52,872 nucleotides of DNA from Anaeromyces robustus. Taxonomy: Eukaryota; Neocallimastigomycota; Neocallimastigomycetes; Neocallimastigales; Neocallimastigaceae. The stretch is from positions 32,501 through 85,372 of the forward strand of contig MCFG01000309.1 of the NCBI GenBank assembly GCA_002104895.1. Reading direction: 5' to 3'. Positions 23,667 through 37,298 of this stretch are shown one piece after another. Made by a program: the position numbers and the translations under genes. How positions within the stretch are numbered: the stretch's first letter is position 1; every line of letters starts with the position of its first letter. The notes below the pieces were generated by a model. It was not told where the DNA came from. It saw nothing but the letters and a program-made list of their open reading frames with translations, and made no database searches.

Positions 23667-25629
23667 AAAATTAATATAAATAAAATAAACTGAATATATT
23701 TTTTTTTATTAATATAAAATAATATAATATAATATAATTAATTATTATTATTATTATAAATATTTTTTATATAATTTTTATAATATATAATATATTCATG
23801 TACACCTATATTAGATTTTAAGAATGGAATCAAAACAATATTTATCAACAATTCTTCATAATAACATATCAAGAAATATACCAGTAAATCCATATTTTAG
23901 TATCCAAATTAGAAGAGATCATTTAATTAAAGATTCATTAGATCAAATTCAACTTGCACTGAAAAATGGTGTAGATATGAAAAAGCGATTAAATGTAAAA
24001 TTTATTGGTGAAGCAGGGGTAGATGCTGGTGGTCTTAGAAAGGAATGGCTATTCCTTTTAGTAAAGGAACTTTTTGAACCAAAATATGGAATGTTTAAAT
24101 TTGATGAAATATCTGGATTATGTTGGTTTAGTCCTACATCATTTGAAAATGAAAATCAATATAAACTTTTAGGTATTATTATTGGTTTAGCCATTTATAA
24201 TAATATTATTTTAGATATCCGATTACCTTTAGCATGTTATAAACGTTTACTTAATTATAATTGTAACTTGGAAGACTTAAGAGAAATACATCCTCAACTT
24301 GCTCGTAGTTTTGATGAAATGTTAAAATATGAAAATGATGATATGGAAGATATATTTTGTATGAATTTTGTAGCTACTTATTCTGAATTTGGTAAAGCTG
24401 TTCAAGTACCGTTAATTGAAAATGGTGAAGATATATTAGTTAATAAAAGTAATAGAAAAGAATTTATTGATCGATATATTGCTTGGTTCTTTGTCGAATC
24501 TGTTGATAGAAAGTTTGATGTAAGTATTTATTTATTTATTTTTTTTTTAAATAAATAGAAAAGAAAAGAAAAAAAAATTTATAGATAATATCATTTATAT
24601 AATATATTATAATAACATTTATAATGTTTTATATATATATATATATAAAATAAAAAAATAATAATTTAATAATAATAAGGCATTTAAAGAAGGATTTAAT
24701 TTATTATGTTCAGGGAACTTATTATCATTATGTAGACCTGAAGAAATTCAGGTAAAAAGAAAAAAAAAAAATAATAATTATTTAATATATACTTATTAAA
24801 CAATATAATATAGTCTAATATAATATAAAAAAATGTTAATTCAAAAAATTAATTTTTAATTTAATATATAACAAATAAATACATATAATATAGAGTATGA
24901 TTCTTGGTGAAGAAGAAATTGATATAGATCGTCTTAGAGGCATTACAACATATAAAAAGTAAATATATTACTATATTTATTTATTTTTATTTTTAATTTT
25001 TTTTATTACTTTTTTAAATATATATAATTTTTTAAAATTATAATATATTAAAAAAAAAAAAAATAATATAATAATAAAAAAATTTATATAATCTTTTTTT
25101 TTTTTTTTTTTTATTATTTTATTTATATTTATAGATGTGATGCAGATACTCAAGTTGTTAAATGGTTCTGGGAAATTGTTGGCCAATATAATGAAGAAAT
25201 GAAGAAAAAGTTAATGATATTTGTTACTGGTTCTGATCGTATATGTCCTACTGGTATAGAGGTAAAAAATTAAATAAATCAAAAAATATATATAATATAT
25301 TTTTTTTTTTAAAAAAAAAAAAAAAAGATTTATTTATTAATTTTTCAATATTTAATTTATCAATTGATATTTTAATAATCTTTATTTTATATATTAATTA
25401 ATATATAAATATTTAACTTTTTTTTTTTTTTTCTTTTTTTTATATATTATTTATATAGGATATGAAATTTACAATAACATTCTATGAAAATGAAATAGGC
25501 AAAGATTATTTACCACAAACACATACATGTTTTAATGAAATTCTATTATTTAATTATGTATCTAAAGAATCTCTTGGTGATAAACTAAGAAAAGCTATGT
25601 ATTATAGTGAAGGATTTGGCATTAAATAA
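21172..25629 (+). CDS. HUL4-like HECT E3 ubiquitin ligase
   Basis: Fourteen exons: 21172-21195, 21497-21617, 21768-21886, 22169-22243, 22381-22494, 22623-22753, 22906-23048, 23282-23393, 23549-23603, 23815-24519, 24680-24751, 24894-24958, 25135-25261 and 25459-25629. Phases agree and give 677 residues. Exon 2 encodes an LSD1-type zinc finger (GRCFCCDSLLQYPADVTCFR then CTVC), as in Hul4-type ligases. The HECT domain occupies about residues 320-677, with VKFIGEAGVDAGGLRKEWLF at its start. The catalytic Cys is predicted at residue 645 (codon 25528-25530) in LPQTHTCFNEILLF, 33 residues from the C-terminus as expected. HECT enzymes carry ubiquitin on this Cys before passing it to substrates. Exon 10 (705 bases) is the one long exon. 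The gene converges on the GLTSCR-like gene. Confidence 0.92.
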
Positions 25630-25790
25630 GCGAATTCTATTATTTGTTAAACACTACTACCATTATTAATTATTTCTTTCTTTATATCTATTCATCTATA
25701 TCTTTTTTTATTTTTTATTTAAAAAAAATTTTTTTTTATTATCTAATTTTTTCTTTAGTTAATTTTTTATATAATAAAGTAAAAAATAGA

Positions 25791-25828
<38 letters not shown>

Positions 25829-25917
25829 TATAATAATAATAATTATAATATACTATTATAACTTTTTAAATCTCATAATAATATTAATTATACATTTTTA
25901 TATTTACAAAACAAAAC

Positions 25918-25951
<34 letters not shown>

Positions 25952-26587
25952 CAAAAAAAAAAAAAAAAAAAGATATATATTTATTATATATATATATTTA
26001 ATATAGTAATATATATTAGAATTATAACATTTAGATAATGATTAAATAATTTTTAATATTTATATATATATATATATGTATATTATTAAATATGTATTTT
26101 TTTTTTTTTTTCTTTTATTTTTTTAAAATATCTTATTTAGAATAATAAATCATTATTTATACATTACTCCAAATTAGTATTTTTCAACAAAAAAAAAAAA
26201 AAAAATAAAAAATAAAAAAATCGAAATTGATAATCCTTAAAAAAAAAAAAAAATTGAACAAAAATAAATAAATAAATAATAAAAAAAAATAAACAATTAA
26301 ACCAATATATAAAAAAATCATAGAATAAAAAATAAAATAAAATAATAAATATATAATAAAGTAAACATATAACAAATAAATAAATATATATTATATATAT
26401 TTTATATATTTGTTATGTTTATTATTTTATTATATTTCTATCATTTAATTTAATATTGTAATTATTTTATTTTATTTTGTTTTTATTTATTTATTTTTTT
26501 TTTTTAATAATATTTATAAAATGTTCTTTCATACAATTTATTCAACTTTATTTTATTATTATTATTATTTTTTTTCTTTATTATTTA

Positions 26588-26618
<31 letters not shown>

Positions 26619-27106
26619 GAAATACATGATATTATATATAACAATGAGAAAAAATTTAATAAAATTGTAACAAATGTACAATCTAATATATAAAAAAAAA
26701 TTATACAATAAAATATTAAAAATAAATGAAAAATGAATTGGATCTAAATTAACGTAAGATACATACAATATATAAGATTATTATTTTAAAAAATATTTAA
26801 AAAATAAAAAAAAAATTATAATAATAATGATAAAAAAATTAAAATAATAATAAAAAAAAAAAATATTTATACAAATTTTAAAAAAGTAGTTTTATTATTA
26901 ATAAATAATATTTTTTTGATCTATATATATTTATATATATATAAATATATATATAATATAATGCTAAAGAATTAATTACTTGAAGGTATTATATATAATG
27001 TAAATTGAAAGAATAAACATAAAAAATAAAAATAAAAATAAAAGTAAAAATAAAAGTAAAAATAATAATAAAAATAAAAATAATAAAAGAAAAAAAAAAA
27101 AAAAAA

Positions 27107-27160
27107 AGATATTTAATATATTTAAATATAAAAAGATATTTAATATATTTAAATATAAAA
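27107..27160. repeat. 27-base tandem duplication
   Basis: Two adjacent copies of a 27-base unit beginning agatatttaatatatttaaa, period 27. Recent local slippage is the simplest explanation. Confidence 0.8.
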
Positions 27161-27446
27161 TATCTAAATATTTAAAATATTAAAATAATTAAATAATATA
27201 TATTTAAAGAAGGTATTAATGATATATTTATTTTTTTTTTATTTTATTTTATTATATATATATATTATTATTATTAAACATTTTATATATATAATTAATA
27301 TTATTATAAGGGTTATTAATATGTTTATGTATAATGTATAATGTGAATATATAGGTATGTATAAAAATTAAAATATATAAATATTATTTAAAAAAGTTAT
27401 TATAATAATGATGGTCATTTGTTTTAATTTTAATTAAAACAAATAT

Positions 27447-27494
<48 letters not shown>

Positions 27495-27511
27495 TTTAAA
27501 AAAAAAAAAGG

Positions 27512-27557
27512 ACTAATCATTTCTTTTTTCTTTTTCTTTGAAGTTTCAATGATTAGT
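27512..27557 (-). repeat. Inverted repeat in presumed 3' UTR
   Basis: actaatcatt (27512-27521) pairs exactly with aatgattagt (27548-27557) around a 26-base pyrimidine-rich loop. It begins just downstream of the GLTSCR-like stop codon, so it probably sits in that gene's 3' untranslated region. Confidence 0.6.
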
Positions 27558-27574
27558 ATTTTTTTTTTTTAAAA

Positions 27575-27674
27575 TCATTGATTACTAGAGTTTCCAGTAT
27601 TAGTATTTATATTTGAGTTATTACCAAAATGTTGATGGGATTCATTTTTATTATTTAATTCAAGTTGTTGTTTC

Positions 27675-27705
<31 letters not shown>

Positions 27706-28807
27706 GAAGAAGTTGGAGTTGAAATTTAAGTTGAAGTTGTTGTTGTTGTTGTAAGTGATGATTTTTAATAATATTTTTTCTTTGCTCAATATCATCTTTA
27801 AGATTTTCAATTTGTAATTCATCACTTAATAATAATAATGGTAAAACTACTTTTTCCTGTTTTAATATTTATAAAAATATTATAATATTATTTTAAATAT
27901 GATAAAGAATATATATAATTAATATATAAATAAATATATATATATATTTATATTTATTAAAATTATAATTTTTATTTATTAATTTTTTTTTATTATTATT
28001 ATTTTTTACTATTATTAAACTTACTTTTGATTCCTTTTTTAATGTTTTAAAGTAACGTTCTTTTAATTCTTCTGATTTTTTTATATAAACTTCACCTATA
28101 TTATTAAATAAATAAATATATAAATAAATATATATATATATAATTTTTAAGTTAATTTTAATAACAAAATATTAAAAATTTTAACCTCTTTTTTTTTTTT
28201 TTTTTTTCTAATTTAATTTACCTTTTTTATCTAATTCTTCAAAATCTTTTTCAAAATTATAATTATCATCAATATATTGATAAAGATGGAAAGGTAGTAA
28301 TCTTTTTACAATATCTAGTTTAGATTTAAATGGTGATATATCAATTTTTGTAACGGAATGACGATCTTTCTCTAAGGCATTTGTTAATCTATAAATTATA
28401 AAATATAAAATATATATAATATATTTATCATTAATTAATTTATCATTAATAAAAATATTTTAAAAAGAATAAAAGTAAAATAATAAAAGATGTATTATAT
28501 TAGATAAATAAATTTTGTAAAGAGAGAGGGGAAATCATATTAAATAAATTAATTAAGTAATCAATTAATCAATAATAAAAAAATTGAATTAAAGGTTACA
28601 AATATAAAGTAATGAATTAGATGAAAAAAAAAAAAAAAAACAAACTTCAAATATATAAGCAAACAAATTTAATATATTAACAAATAAATGTATATATAAA
28701 TATATTTAATAATAATAACAATAATAAATATTATTAATATTATCAAAAATAAAACAAAGTTTTTTTTTTTTTTATTTATTTATTAATATAATATAAATAT
28801 ATTTTAC

Positions 28808-28849
<42 letters not shown>

Positions 28850-30616
28850 TTCTATATTATTTTTATCTAAATCAAAATTTTTAGGGATTTTTTTTTTATT
28901 TTTATAATTTTATTATATATTTTTTATTTATTTATTTATTTTTTTAAATTTATTTTTTTAATATTTAAAAAAAAAAAAAAATAAATTATTATAATTATTA
29001 TTATTATTTTTTTTCTTCATGATTGTTTTTACCTTTTTTTAACTTGTTCTTTATATGGTGCTTCATCTAAAAGTCTTTTTCTATTATTGAATATTTTACT
29101 TATTTGATTTTTATTATCATCAACTTTTTCTTCAACTTTTATTTTATCAATATCCATTGGTTGAATTTCATGTTTTAGTTTTTCTTCTAATTTTTCTTCC
29201 TTTTTTATTATTATAGTATTATTACTGTTATTGTTATTTTTAATTTCATTCTTTTGTGGAACAATTTCTATTTCTTTTTTCACTAAAACTTTTGAAGTAG
29301 GTGGTTCAATATTAGTGATTGATGTTAATGAAATATCCTTTGATTGAATATTACTGTCTTTCTTATCATCATTATTATTTATGGGTTTGATAGTATTTTT
29401 ATTATTATTTAAATTTACATTTACATTATTATTAATAATATTTGTATTAACATTTGAATTAATAGATGAAATTGTTGAATTATTATTCAAAGTGACTGGT
29501 GTTGTGGACAAAACAGATGATTTATTAAAGGTAGTTGTATTAATGTTAACAGGTGTAATTGTTGTAGAAGGTGTAAGATTAGTAGTAGTAGTAGTTGTTG
29601 TAGAAGATGGAGTAAGTATATTATTAGAAGGAGTAGTAGTGGATGGAGTAAGTATACTATTTGGTGTAGTAGTCGTAGTAGTCGTAGTAGTAGTAGTAAC
29701 TGTTGATTTATAATTAGAAGGTATTGTAGAAGTAGTGGTTACAGTATCAGGTTTAATATTAGATGCCGTTGTAGATAGAGCTGCTGCAGTTGTTGTAGTA
29801 GTAGTAGAAATTATATTTTTATTTAAAGAAATTGGTACCTGCATTTGAATTTGTGTTAATTTTGAAGTAGTAGTAGTAGTAGTAGTAGTAGGAGTAGCAG
29901 TAGCAGTAGTTGTAGCAGCAATAGGAGTAGTAGTATTGGTAGTTGTTGTCTTATTAATAGGAGTTATTTTATTATTATCAGAAATTTCTGATATCATTGT
30001 TGAAGTTAAATTTGATGTTGTGATTGGTGTTGTTGTCGCAGTTGTAGTTGTAGTTGTAGTTGTTTTCATTAAATTATTATTTTTAATGGTAGCAGCATTA
30101 TTAGATGAAGTAACATTTGTAGTAGCAGTAGTAGCAGTAGTAGAAGGATTTTTTGTTTTTATTGTTGTTGTAGCAGTAGTTTGTTCAGCTTTTATACGGT
30201 TAAATGTTTCATTAATTTTACTCATGATTTTATTGACATCATGTACTCCAGTTGGTATTGTTTCATTTTTAATAACTGTATTTTTTACAATATTATTATT
30301 ATTGTTATTAGTATTATTATTTAAATTCTTTAAATTATTAATTATTATATTTGATTCAGAAGAAATATTTGGTACTGATGATTTTAAAAGTTTTGAAGTA
30401 GTAGTATTACTAGAACTAGAACTAATACTATTACTAGTATTAGTATTAGTATTAGTTTTGCTAATAGGATCAGTAGTAACTGATTTAATAATATTTTGTG
30501 GAATTGATGTAGCTTCATTACTTAATTTTTGTTTTTTCGTATTATCATTAAGTTTTAAAGCTGATATATTATCTAATTTTACTGATAAATCTGGTGGAAT
30601 TTGAGGTGGTGTATTA

Positions 30617-30672
<56 letters not shown>

Positions 30673-33600
30673 TGTTGAAGTTGTTTTTGGTGGTGCTGTT
30701 TGTATTTGTGTTGGTACTGTTGTTATTGTTGATGTTGCTACTACAGGTGGAGTTGTTGTCATTATTTTTCCTGTTTTTATTAATAAATTATTTTGTATAG
30801 CATTATTAATAGAATTATTATTCATTAATTTATTTTTATTTTCTAAATTAGCTTTACTATTGGCAATTATTTGGTTATTCATACTGATAACTTTATTAAT
30901 TGCAGCTGCATTTTTATTTATAAGACTATTATTAGTAAGATTTAATAATGCTTTATTTAATTCTAATTCATTTAAAGTAGGATTTGCTAAGGTAGCATGT
31001 GAATTACTTACAGGAATATTTATATTTTGAATTCCTCCAGTTAATTTTGTAGTAAGTGAAGTTGTATTCGTTTTATTTAATTTTGTAGTATTTTCAATAC
31101 TACTGTTACTATTACTATTTGAAGTTAATTTATTATTATTAATTATTGATGATGTTGATGATTTATTAATATTACTACTATTACTGTTACTATTACTATT
31201 ACTACTATTATTATTATTATTATTTCCGAGATTAATTACTGTTGGTATTGTTGTTGGTATTGTTGTTGATATTGGTGTTGATGTTGATGCTGATGCTGAT
31301 GTTGGTGTTGATGTTAGTGTTGGTGTTGATGTTAATAATGCTGTTGTTTTATTTAAATTATTATTTAATATTTTTGATGTTGTTGATAAATTTTTATTAA
31401 TATCATTTGTATTATTATTAGTAAGATTTGATTTTTCTATCATCTTATTTAATAATGCTACATTTGCAGGAGTAGCTTCACTTAAAAGATTATTTAAAAG
31501 AGCTGCACTATTATTAATAGATGATTTACCTAAATTCTGTTTGTTAACGTTATTTAATACTTTATTTAATAAAGCTATATTATTATTAGTAGTTGTTGTA
31601 GTTGTTGTAGTTGCTGTTGATCCTGGTGTTACAACTGTTATATCATTATTATTTTTGTTTAATAAAATAGAAGATTTATTATTTGTTGATGCCTTATCTA
31701 ATTCATTTTTTATTAAAGTAGCATTCTTTTCTAAATTTATTTTTGACAAGTTATTAGCTATGTTAGCCTTCAAAAGTGCTTCTTTATTATCAATATTAAC
31801 ATTATTATATGCATTTTTTAAAAGATCAGCTGCATTTTTTGCTGAAATGTTTTTTATTGAATTATTAATTGATGCAACTTTATTTAAAAGAGCAGCATTA
31901 TTATTTAATTGAACTTTATTATTATTATTTAAAAGTGCAGCAGCTGAAGTTACTGGTACAGATAATGCTATTGAAGATGTTGCTAAAGGATTACTAACTA
32001 CTGGTTTTTTTGTTAAAGAATTAGTAAGTAAGGCTGCTGCTGTACTATTTAAATTTTTATTATTACTATTAGAATTAGCTATGATACTATTTAAAAGCAT
32101 ATCTGCAGAACTACTAGTTGGGATTGTATTATTTAATAATGCTTTATTTAAAAGATTCACTTGATTGTTAGCATTTACATTTGCCATAGCATTATTTAAA
32201 AGCGCAGCAGCGCTTTCAATTTGACTTTTAGCAGAATTATTAATTACTGGTTTTGATAATGTTTTATTTAAAAGTAAAGTATTGTCTTTAGTAACATTAG
32301 TTAATGTATTCTTCAAAAGAGTTGCTGCACTAGTAGCACTAGTAGTCGCTTTTGAAGTTAATGGTGTAGTAACACTAGTATTACTATTACCAACATTTGA
32401 ATTATTTCTACTATTATTATTGTAAGTTGAAGCTTTAAGCTTATTCATTGCTTCCAATAATGCGTTACTATTTAAAGCAGATATTCCAGATACATTAATA
32501 TTATTTAAAGTATTATCAGTACTACCTAATTTATTGGTAGTATTTAAACTATTTACATTCTTTTTCAAAAAACTATTTTTATTATTAATTCCTGGGATAG
32601 TACTTGTTAAAAGTGGATTTTCATTATTAACATTTATACTATTAATTGAATTTTTCAAATTACTAATGGCACTTGTTAATAAATTATTAACATTACTAAC
32701 ATTTAAGGTGTTTAATGGATTGGATAATATATTACTAGTATTTATTGAACTTACATTAATTGATCCGAATGGATTAGATAAAAGATTATTAGTATTTGCT
32801 GAACTTACATTTATTGAATTGAGTGGATTAGATAATAAACTATTGGAACCTACAGAACTTACATCAATAGAATTAAGTGGATTAGATAAAAGACTATTTG
32901 CACTAGTTGAACTAACATTGATAGAAGCGAGTGAATTAGATAATAGACTATTTGGACTTGTTGAACTTACATTGACAGAATTAAGTGAATTTGCTAATAT
33001 ATTATTGGTATCACCTATATTTATTGAACTTAATGTATTACCCAAAAGATTACTTGTACTGGCTGTACTTAAAGGATTGTTCAAAAAATCGGTTGTATTT
33101 ATTTTATTCATTACAGAATTTAAAATACTACTATTTGAATTAACATCTAATTTGTTTAAATCATTATTTTTTAATAGAATATTCTGATTATTTAATTTAT
33201 TTAAAGTATTATTTAACAATAATGAATTATTAAGCTTATTAACATTTTTATTTAAAAGTGCTGGATTTTTAATTAGATTAGATTTTGAGGTTGTAGGACT
33301 AATACTCAAATCTTTATTTTCAGAATTTAAGATACTACTACTACTACTACTACTACTATTATTTCTAATATTATTACTACTTAAAACATTGTCATTTACA
33401 CCTATATTAATACTATTTATACTTGAATTAAACGATGTTGGAGTCACTTCATTTATAGTACCTTTTAATCCTGAATTATCTACTACAATACTATTTATTT
33501 TACTTACATTTAATACATCTTGTGTTTTATTATTTAATAAATTTATTGTGTTTAATCTTTTGTCCAACTCATTATTTTTTATTAAATTATTATTAATGCT

Positions 33601-35777
33601 TGAAACTTTTGATAGTGCATTTAATGATACATTACTATTTGGAACTATTAGGTCGTTTTTAGAATTTAAAAGATTTAAATTAGAGTTTAATAATAATGAA
33701 TTTGAATCTTTGAGATTCTTATTTAAAAGAAGATTATTTTTTGCTGACGATGTTGATAATAATGATATATCACCTAGTATATCATTCGTTAAACTAGTAT
33801 TTAATAAATAATTTGGATTCACTTTTAACGCATCATTTAATGCTAAATTATTTGTTCCTAAGTTTCCTAATATATTATCAATATCCATGGATTGTAAGTC
33901 ATTTATATTACTAGTATTACTTAATATTTTATTATCATTACTTAATGGAGATACAGGTGAAATTGTTGATGATGAAGGAATTTGTGTATTCAATTTTTGA
34001 GTAGACGTAATAGGCCTATTTAAAGAATAATTTAATTTACCTAATAAACTTAAATCTGTATTCATTTCTTTACCATTTGAATTAATGATCATAAAATCCT
34101 TTTGCTTATTACTTTGGCTGGTATTTATAGATTGTAATGATTTTTGAGGCTGTTGTTGAGTTTTTAAGTATAAATTATTTTGGGTTGTAAATGCATCATT
34201 TAATATATTTGTTTCTTTATTACTTGCTATATTTTGTTTTGAAAAAACATTATTTTCAGTACTATTAGCTGTTGCTGGTATTTTCATGTAATTATTTGAT
34301 AGACCAGAACTTTTTAATAATCCTTTGTCACTAGCTGCTACGCTGGGTTTTGATAAAGGTGTATCTTTATTTAAAGGACCAGTAGTTATCACTTTTATTT
34401 TTTCACTTTTAGAATTATCAACATTTTTATCTTTATTGATTTCAATAGTATATGTTTTTGATTCTTTATTATTATCTTCTGATTTTGTTTTTGTTAAATT
34501 ATTTTTACTTTTATCTGTTACAACTAATGGAAAATGGAATGTATTATTTTTAATGGCATTAATTAATTTTTCATTTGAATCATAACTTGTTAAAGATTCT
34601 GGCATTTGTTTTTTAAGTTCTTCTAAAATTTTATTATTACGAAGTATTTGTGCTGATTTTTCTTTTTTATCTAAAATATTGAAAAAAGAATGATTTAAAT
34701 ATAAACATAATATATTTAATAAATAAACAATAAAATTTAAATATATATGTTTTAAAATTTTCTGTAGAAATAATATAAAAATAAATAAAATAGCAATATA
34801 ATAATATTACTAATGATAAACTTACTATATTTTCCTGTTCTGTGTGAAGTAGATGAACTATGACTATTAAGTTTCTCATCAGAATAATTTCGTTTTTTAT
34901 TTTTTGAAATAGTTGGAGCTAACGTTGTTTCTATGTGTGATTTTCTATTTAATTGTTTACCTGTAGAAGATTTATTAAAAGAATAAGAAGATTTTGTTGT
35001 AGTTGTAGTTCCCGATGTAGTTGCTGATGTAGTTGGTTTTGAAGTTGCTATTGGTGTTATTGATTGTGAAGATGAAGGTGTTGAAGTTAATGAAGATGGT
35101 GGTGAAGTTAATATTGTTTCTTTAGACACATTTGGTATTATTGGAGTGGTAACTGTAGCTGTAGAGGTTAAGTCATTTGTTGAATATAGTGGATATGATG
35201 TAAATGGAAAAATGTTATTTGATGCAAGTGAAGTACTTCCTATTACTGGGGAATTACTTAAAATTGGGGAATCAACTTTTAGATTTTGATTTAATTTATT
35301 AAGTAATAATGAATTATTGTTTAATTTTGGAGTAGTTGCTGTACCAGTTAAATTTGTTAACAAATTGGCATTCAATGGATTTAAAGGATTTATATTGTTA
35401 AGTAAATTATTATTTAATATATTATTATTTAAAAACAATGGTGCGCTACTAGTACTCACAGGATTATTTAAAAGATTATTTGTAGGTAAAAATGATGAAA
35501 AATCTGTTATTTGATTAGAATTTAATAAATTAAATGAATTTATAGAATTTGTATTCATTAATGGCATAAGAATATTACTGGCATTTAAATTTGATAATAA
35601 CGGCGAAGCAGCTACGCCCATAAGATTTCCATTATTTAATGTTTGATTAATATCAACTTTATTATTTTTCTTTTGATTTAATTGTTGTAATAATAAATTT
35701 GTCTGCGCTTGTGTTAATTTAGATAAATCTGTTTTACCATTTAGTAAATTTAAAACATCATTTTGATTCTTATCCAT
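27575..35777 (-). CDS. Giant Asn/Ser/Thr/Leu-rich protein with probable GLTSCR (BICRA-type) domain
   Basis: Five exons on the minus strand: 35777-34826, 34670-29033, 28388-28222, 28095-28025 and 27856-27575. Phases agree and give 2369 residues. Residues 1-40 are a helical leader (TDLSKLTQAQTNLLLQQLNQ). Residues 40 to about 2150 are low complexity: Asn, Ser, Thr and Leu with recurring LLN motifs, an 18-residue tandem array, poly-Asn and poly-Thr runs. The end folds: residues 2198-2300 contain LTNALEKDRHSV, then SPFKSKLDIVKRLLPFHLYQ and charged helices, matching the pattern of the GLTSCR domain (PF-S--D---RLLP-H--Q). That domain marks BICRA/BICRAL subunits of SWI/SNF (GBAF) complexes, so a chromatin role is inferred. 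A poly-Gln stretch and an Asn-rich end close the protein. The domain call rests on pattern memory, not a search. Confidence 0.75.
32690..33080 (-). repeat. 54-base coding array, seven 18-residue units
   Basis: Within the giant protein, units of the form SLLSNPLNSINVSSxxxN recur about seven times with a period of 18 residues (54 bases). The three variable residues lie at the end of each unit. Central copies are the most alike, and outer ones have drifted. Confidence 0.85.
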
Positions 35778-36686
35778 GGTTCTAAATTTATAATTTAAAG
35801 TATAATTTTTTTTACTATTTTTTTCTTTTCTCTATCTTTTTTTTTCTTTTTTTTTTTTTTTTCTTTTTTTTTTCAATTTATAGTGATTTACCTTAAATTA
35901 ATAACTTTTTTATTTTATTTTATTCTATTATATAATATAAATTGTTAATGTCTAATGTCTGAAATGAAATGAAATTTACAATATTAGAACTTATGAATTT
36001 TTAAAATTATGTTATTTATTTTATAGATTTTTTCTATTTTAGTAATATTTTACATAAAGTTTTTATATACTATTTATTATGAGAATAAATTAACGAATAT
36101 ATATATATATATTTTTATTTTTTCAAAAATAAAACTATCAAATATTTAACATATATGCAACTATTAAATATTTAACATATATATATATAGAAGATATACG
36201 TAATAAAAAAAATAATTTTGAATCTAAAAAATAAAGATAAATTTTTATAAATTAATAATTTTAATACATTTGACTCTAAATAAAATTTTAGTAAAATTTT
36301 TAAATATTAATTTTTAAGTTTATTTTTATAAATATTCAAAACATTTTGAATAAAAATAATTTTGAAATATTTATTTTATTTTTTAAAAAAACAACGGGTT
36401 TTGTTATATCATAAAAATGGATTTAGAAAATATAATTTACTATAAAATTTAATAAGAATGAATAAATGAATAAGTTATATATATCTTTTTAACAATATTT
36501 ATAAATACATTTTATTATTTTATTAAAAATTGTTAAAACAAAGACTCAATAAATACTGTTAGAAAATCTTTAATATATTAAGTATTTTTAATTGTTTGAT
36601 TGGCTTGAAAATAAATATTTCATTAATATTTAAAAAAAATTTATTATAAATTATTCAATAACTTAAAAAAAAAAAATTAGACAAAA

Positions 36687-36745
<59 letters not shown>

Positions 36746-37298
36746 ATGAATAAATAAATAAATAAATAAATAAATAAACAAATAAATAATTAATTAAATA
36801 GATAAATATTATAAAGATAAGATAAATATTTTAATTATTATTATCTAACCTTTTAATCTTTAAATAAAAGACTTTTAACTTTATCAGGTTCTATGCTTTT
36901 TATAAACAAAAATAGTAATATTAAAGTAAAATCTCTTATAAATAAATAACATTCATTAAAATTAGAAAAAAAATAAAAATAAAAAATAAATAAAAAAAAA
37001 CTATTAAAATTTGAAAAAAAAGAAAAATATCTTATAATTTTTTATTATGTATTTTTTTTTTAATTTATTTTATTTATTTTATTTTTTATATTTTTGCTTT
37101 TTATTTTTTTTTTAATTCTTATTTTTATTCTTTATTCTTTATTCTTTATTTGATTTTTTATTCTATTATTATTTATAGAGTCTATATTGAAATAAAATTA
37201 CTTATTTCATTATTTCATTATTTATATCTTTTGTTTAATTTAATATAAATAATATTATTAAAAAACGATATAGATAATATCTTATATGTACATATGAA
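35778..37298. other. Intergenic upstream of giant gene
   Basis: No gene seen. It contains T/C-rich sequence just upstream of the giant gene's start (35810-35875), a long AAAT array (about 36684-36787) and T-rich tracts. It includes the promoter of the giant gene and the 3' end of the membrane-protein gene at 37299. Confidence 0.65.
36684..36787. repeat. AAAT tetranucleotide array
   Basis: About 100 bases of near-perfect aaat repeats with GAAT and CAAA variants near the end. Confidence 0.9.

Larger units (their letters stand above)
25630..27574. other. Convergent 3' intergenic, hairpin near one end
   Basis: About 1.9 kb without a gene. It holds an AAT array (25797-25830), AAAAC-rich tracts near 25915-25955, a 27-base tandem duplication at 27107-27160, a 34-base poly-T (27452-27485) and a 10-base inverted repeat (27512-27521 with 27548-27557) just past the stop of the minus-strand gene. 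Long open frames here translate to Ile/Phe/Tyr-only sequence and are not genes. Confidence 0.65.

Noticed and set aside
25644-26006. Plus-strand Ile-rich frame
   Set aside because: AAT array and AAAAC tracts read in frame; no protein-like composition.
29936-33811. Several plus-strand Val/Leu-rich frames
   Set aside because: All are antisense readings of Asn/Thr/Ser codons in the giant minus-strand gene.
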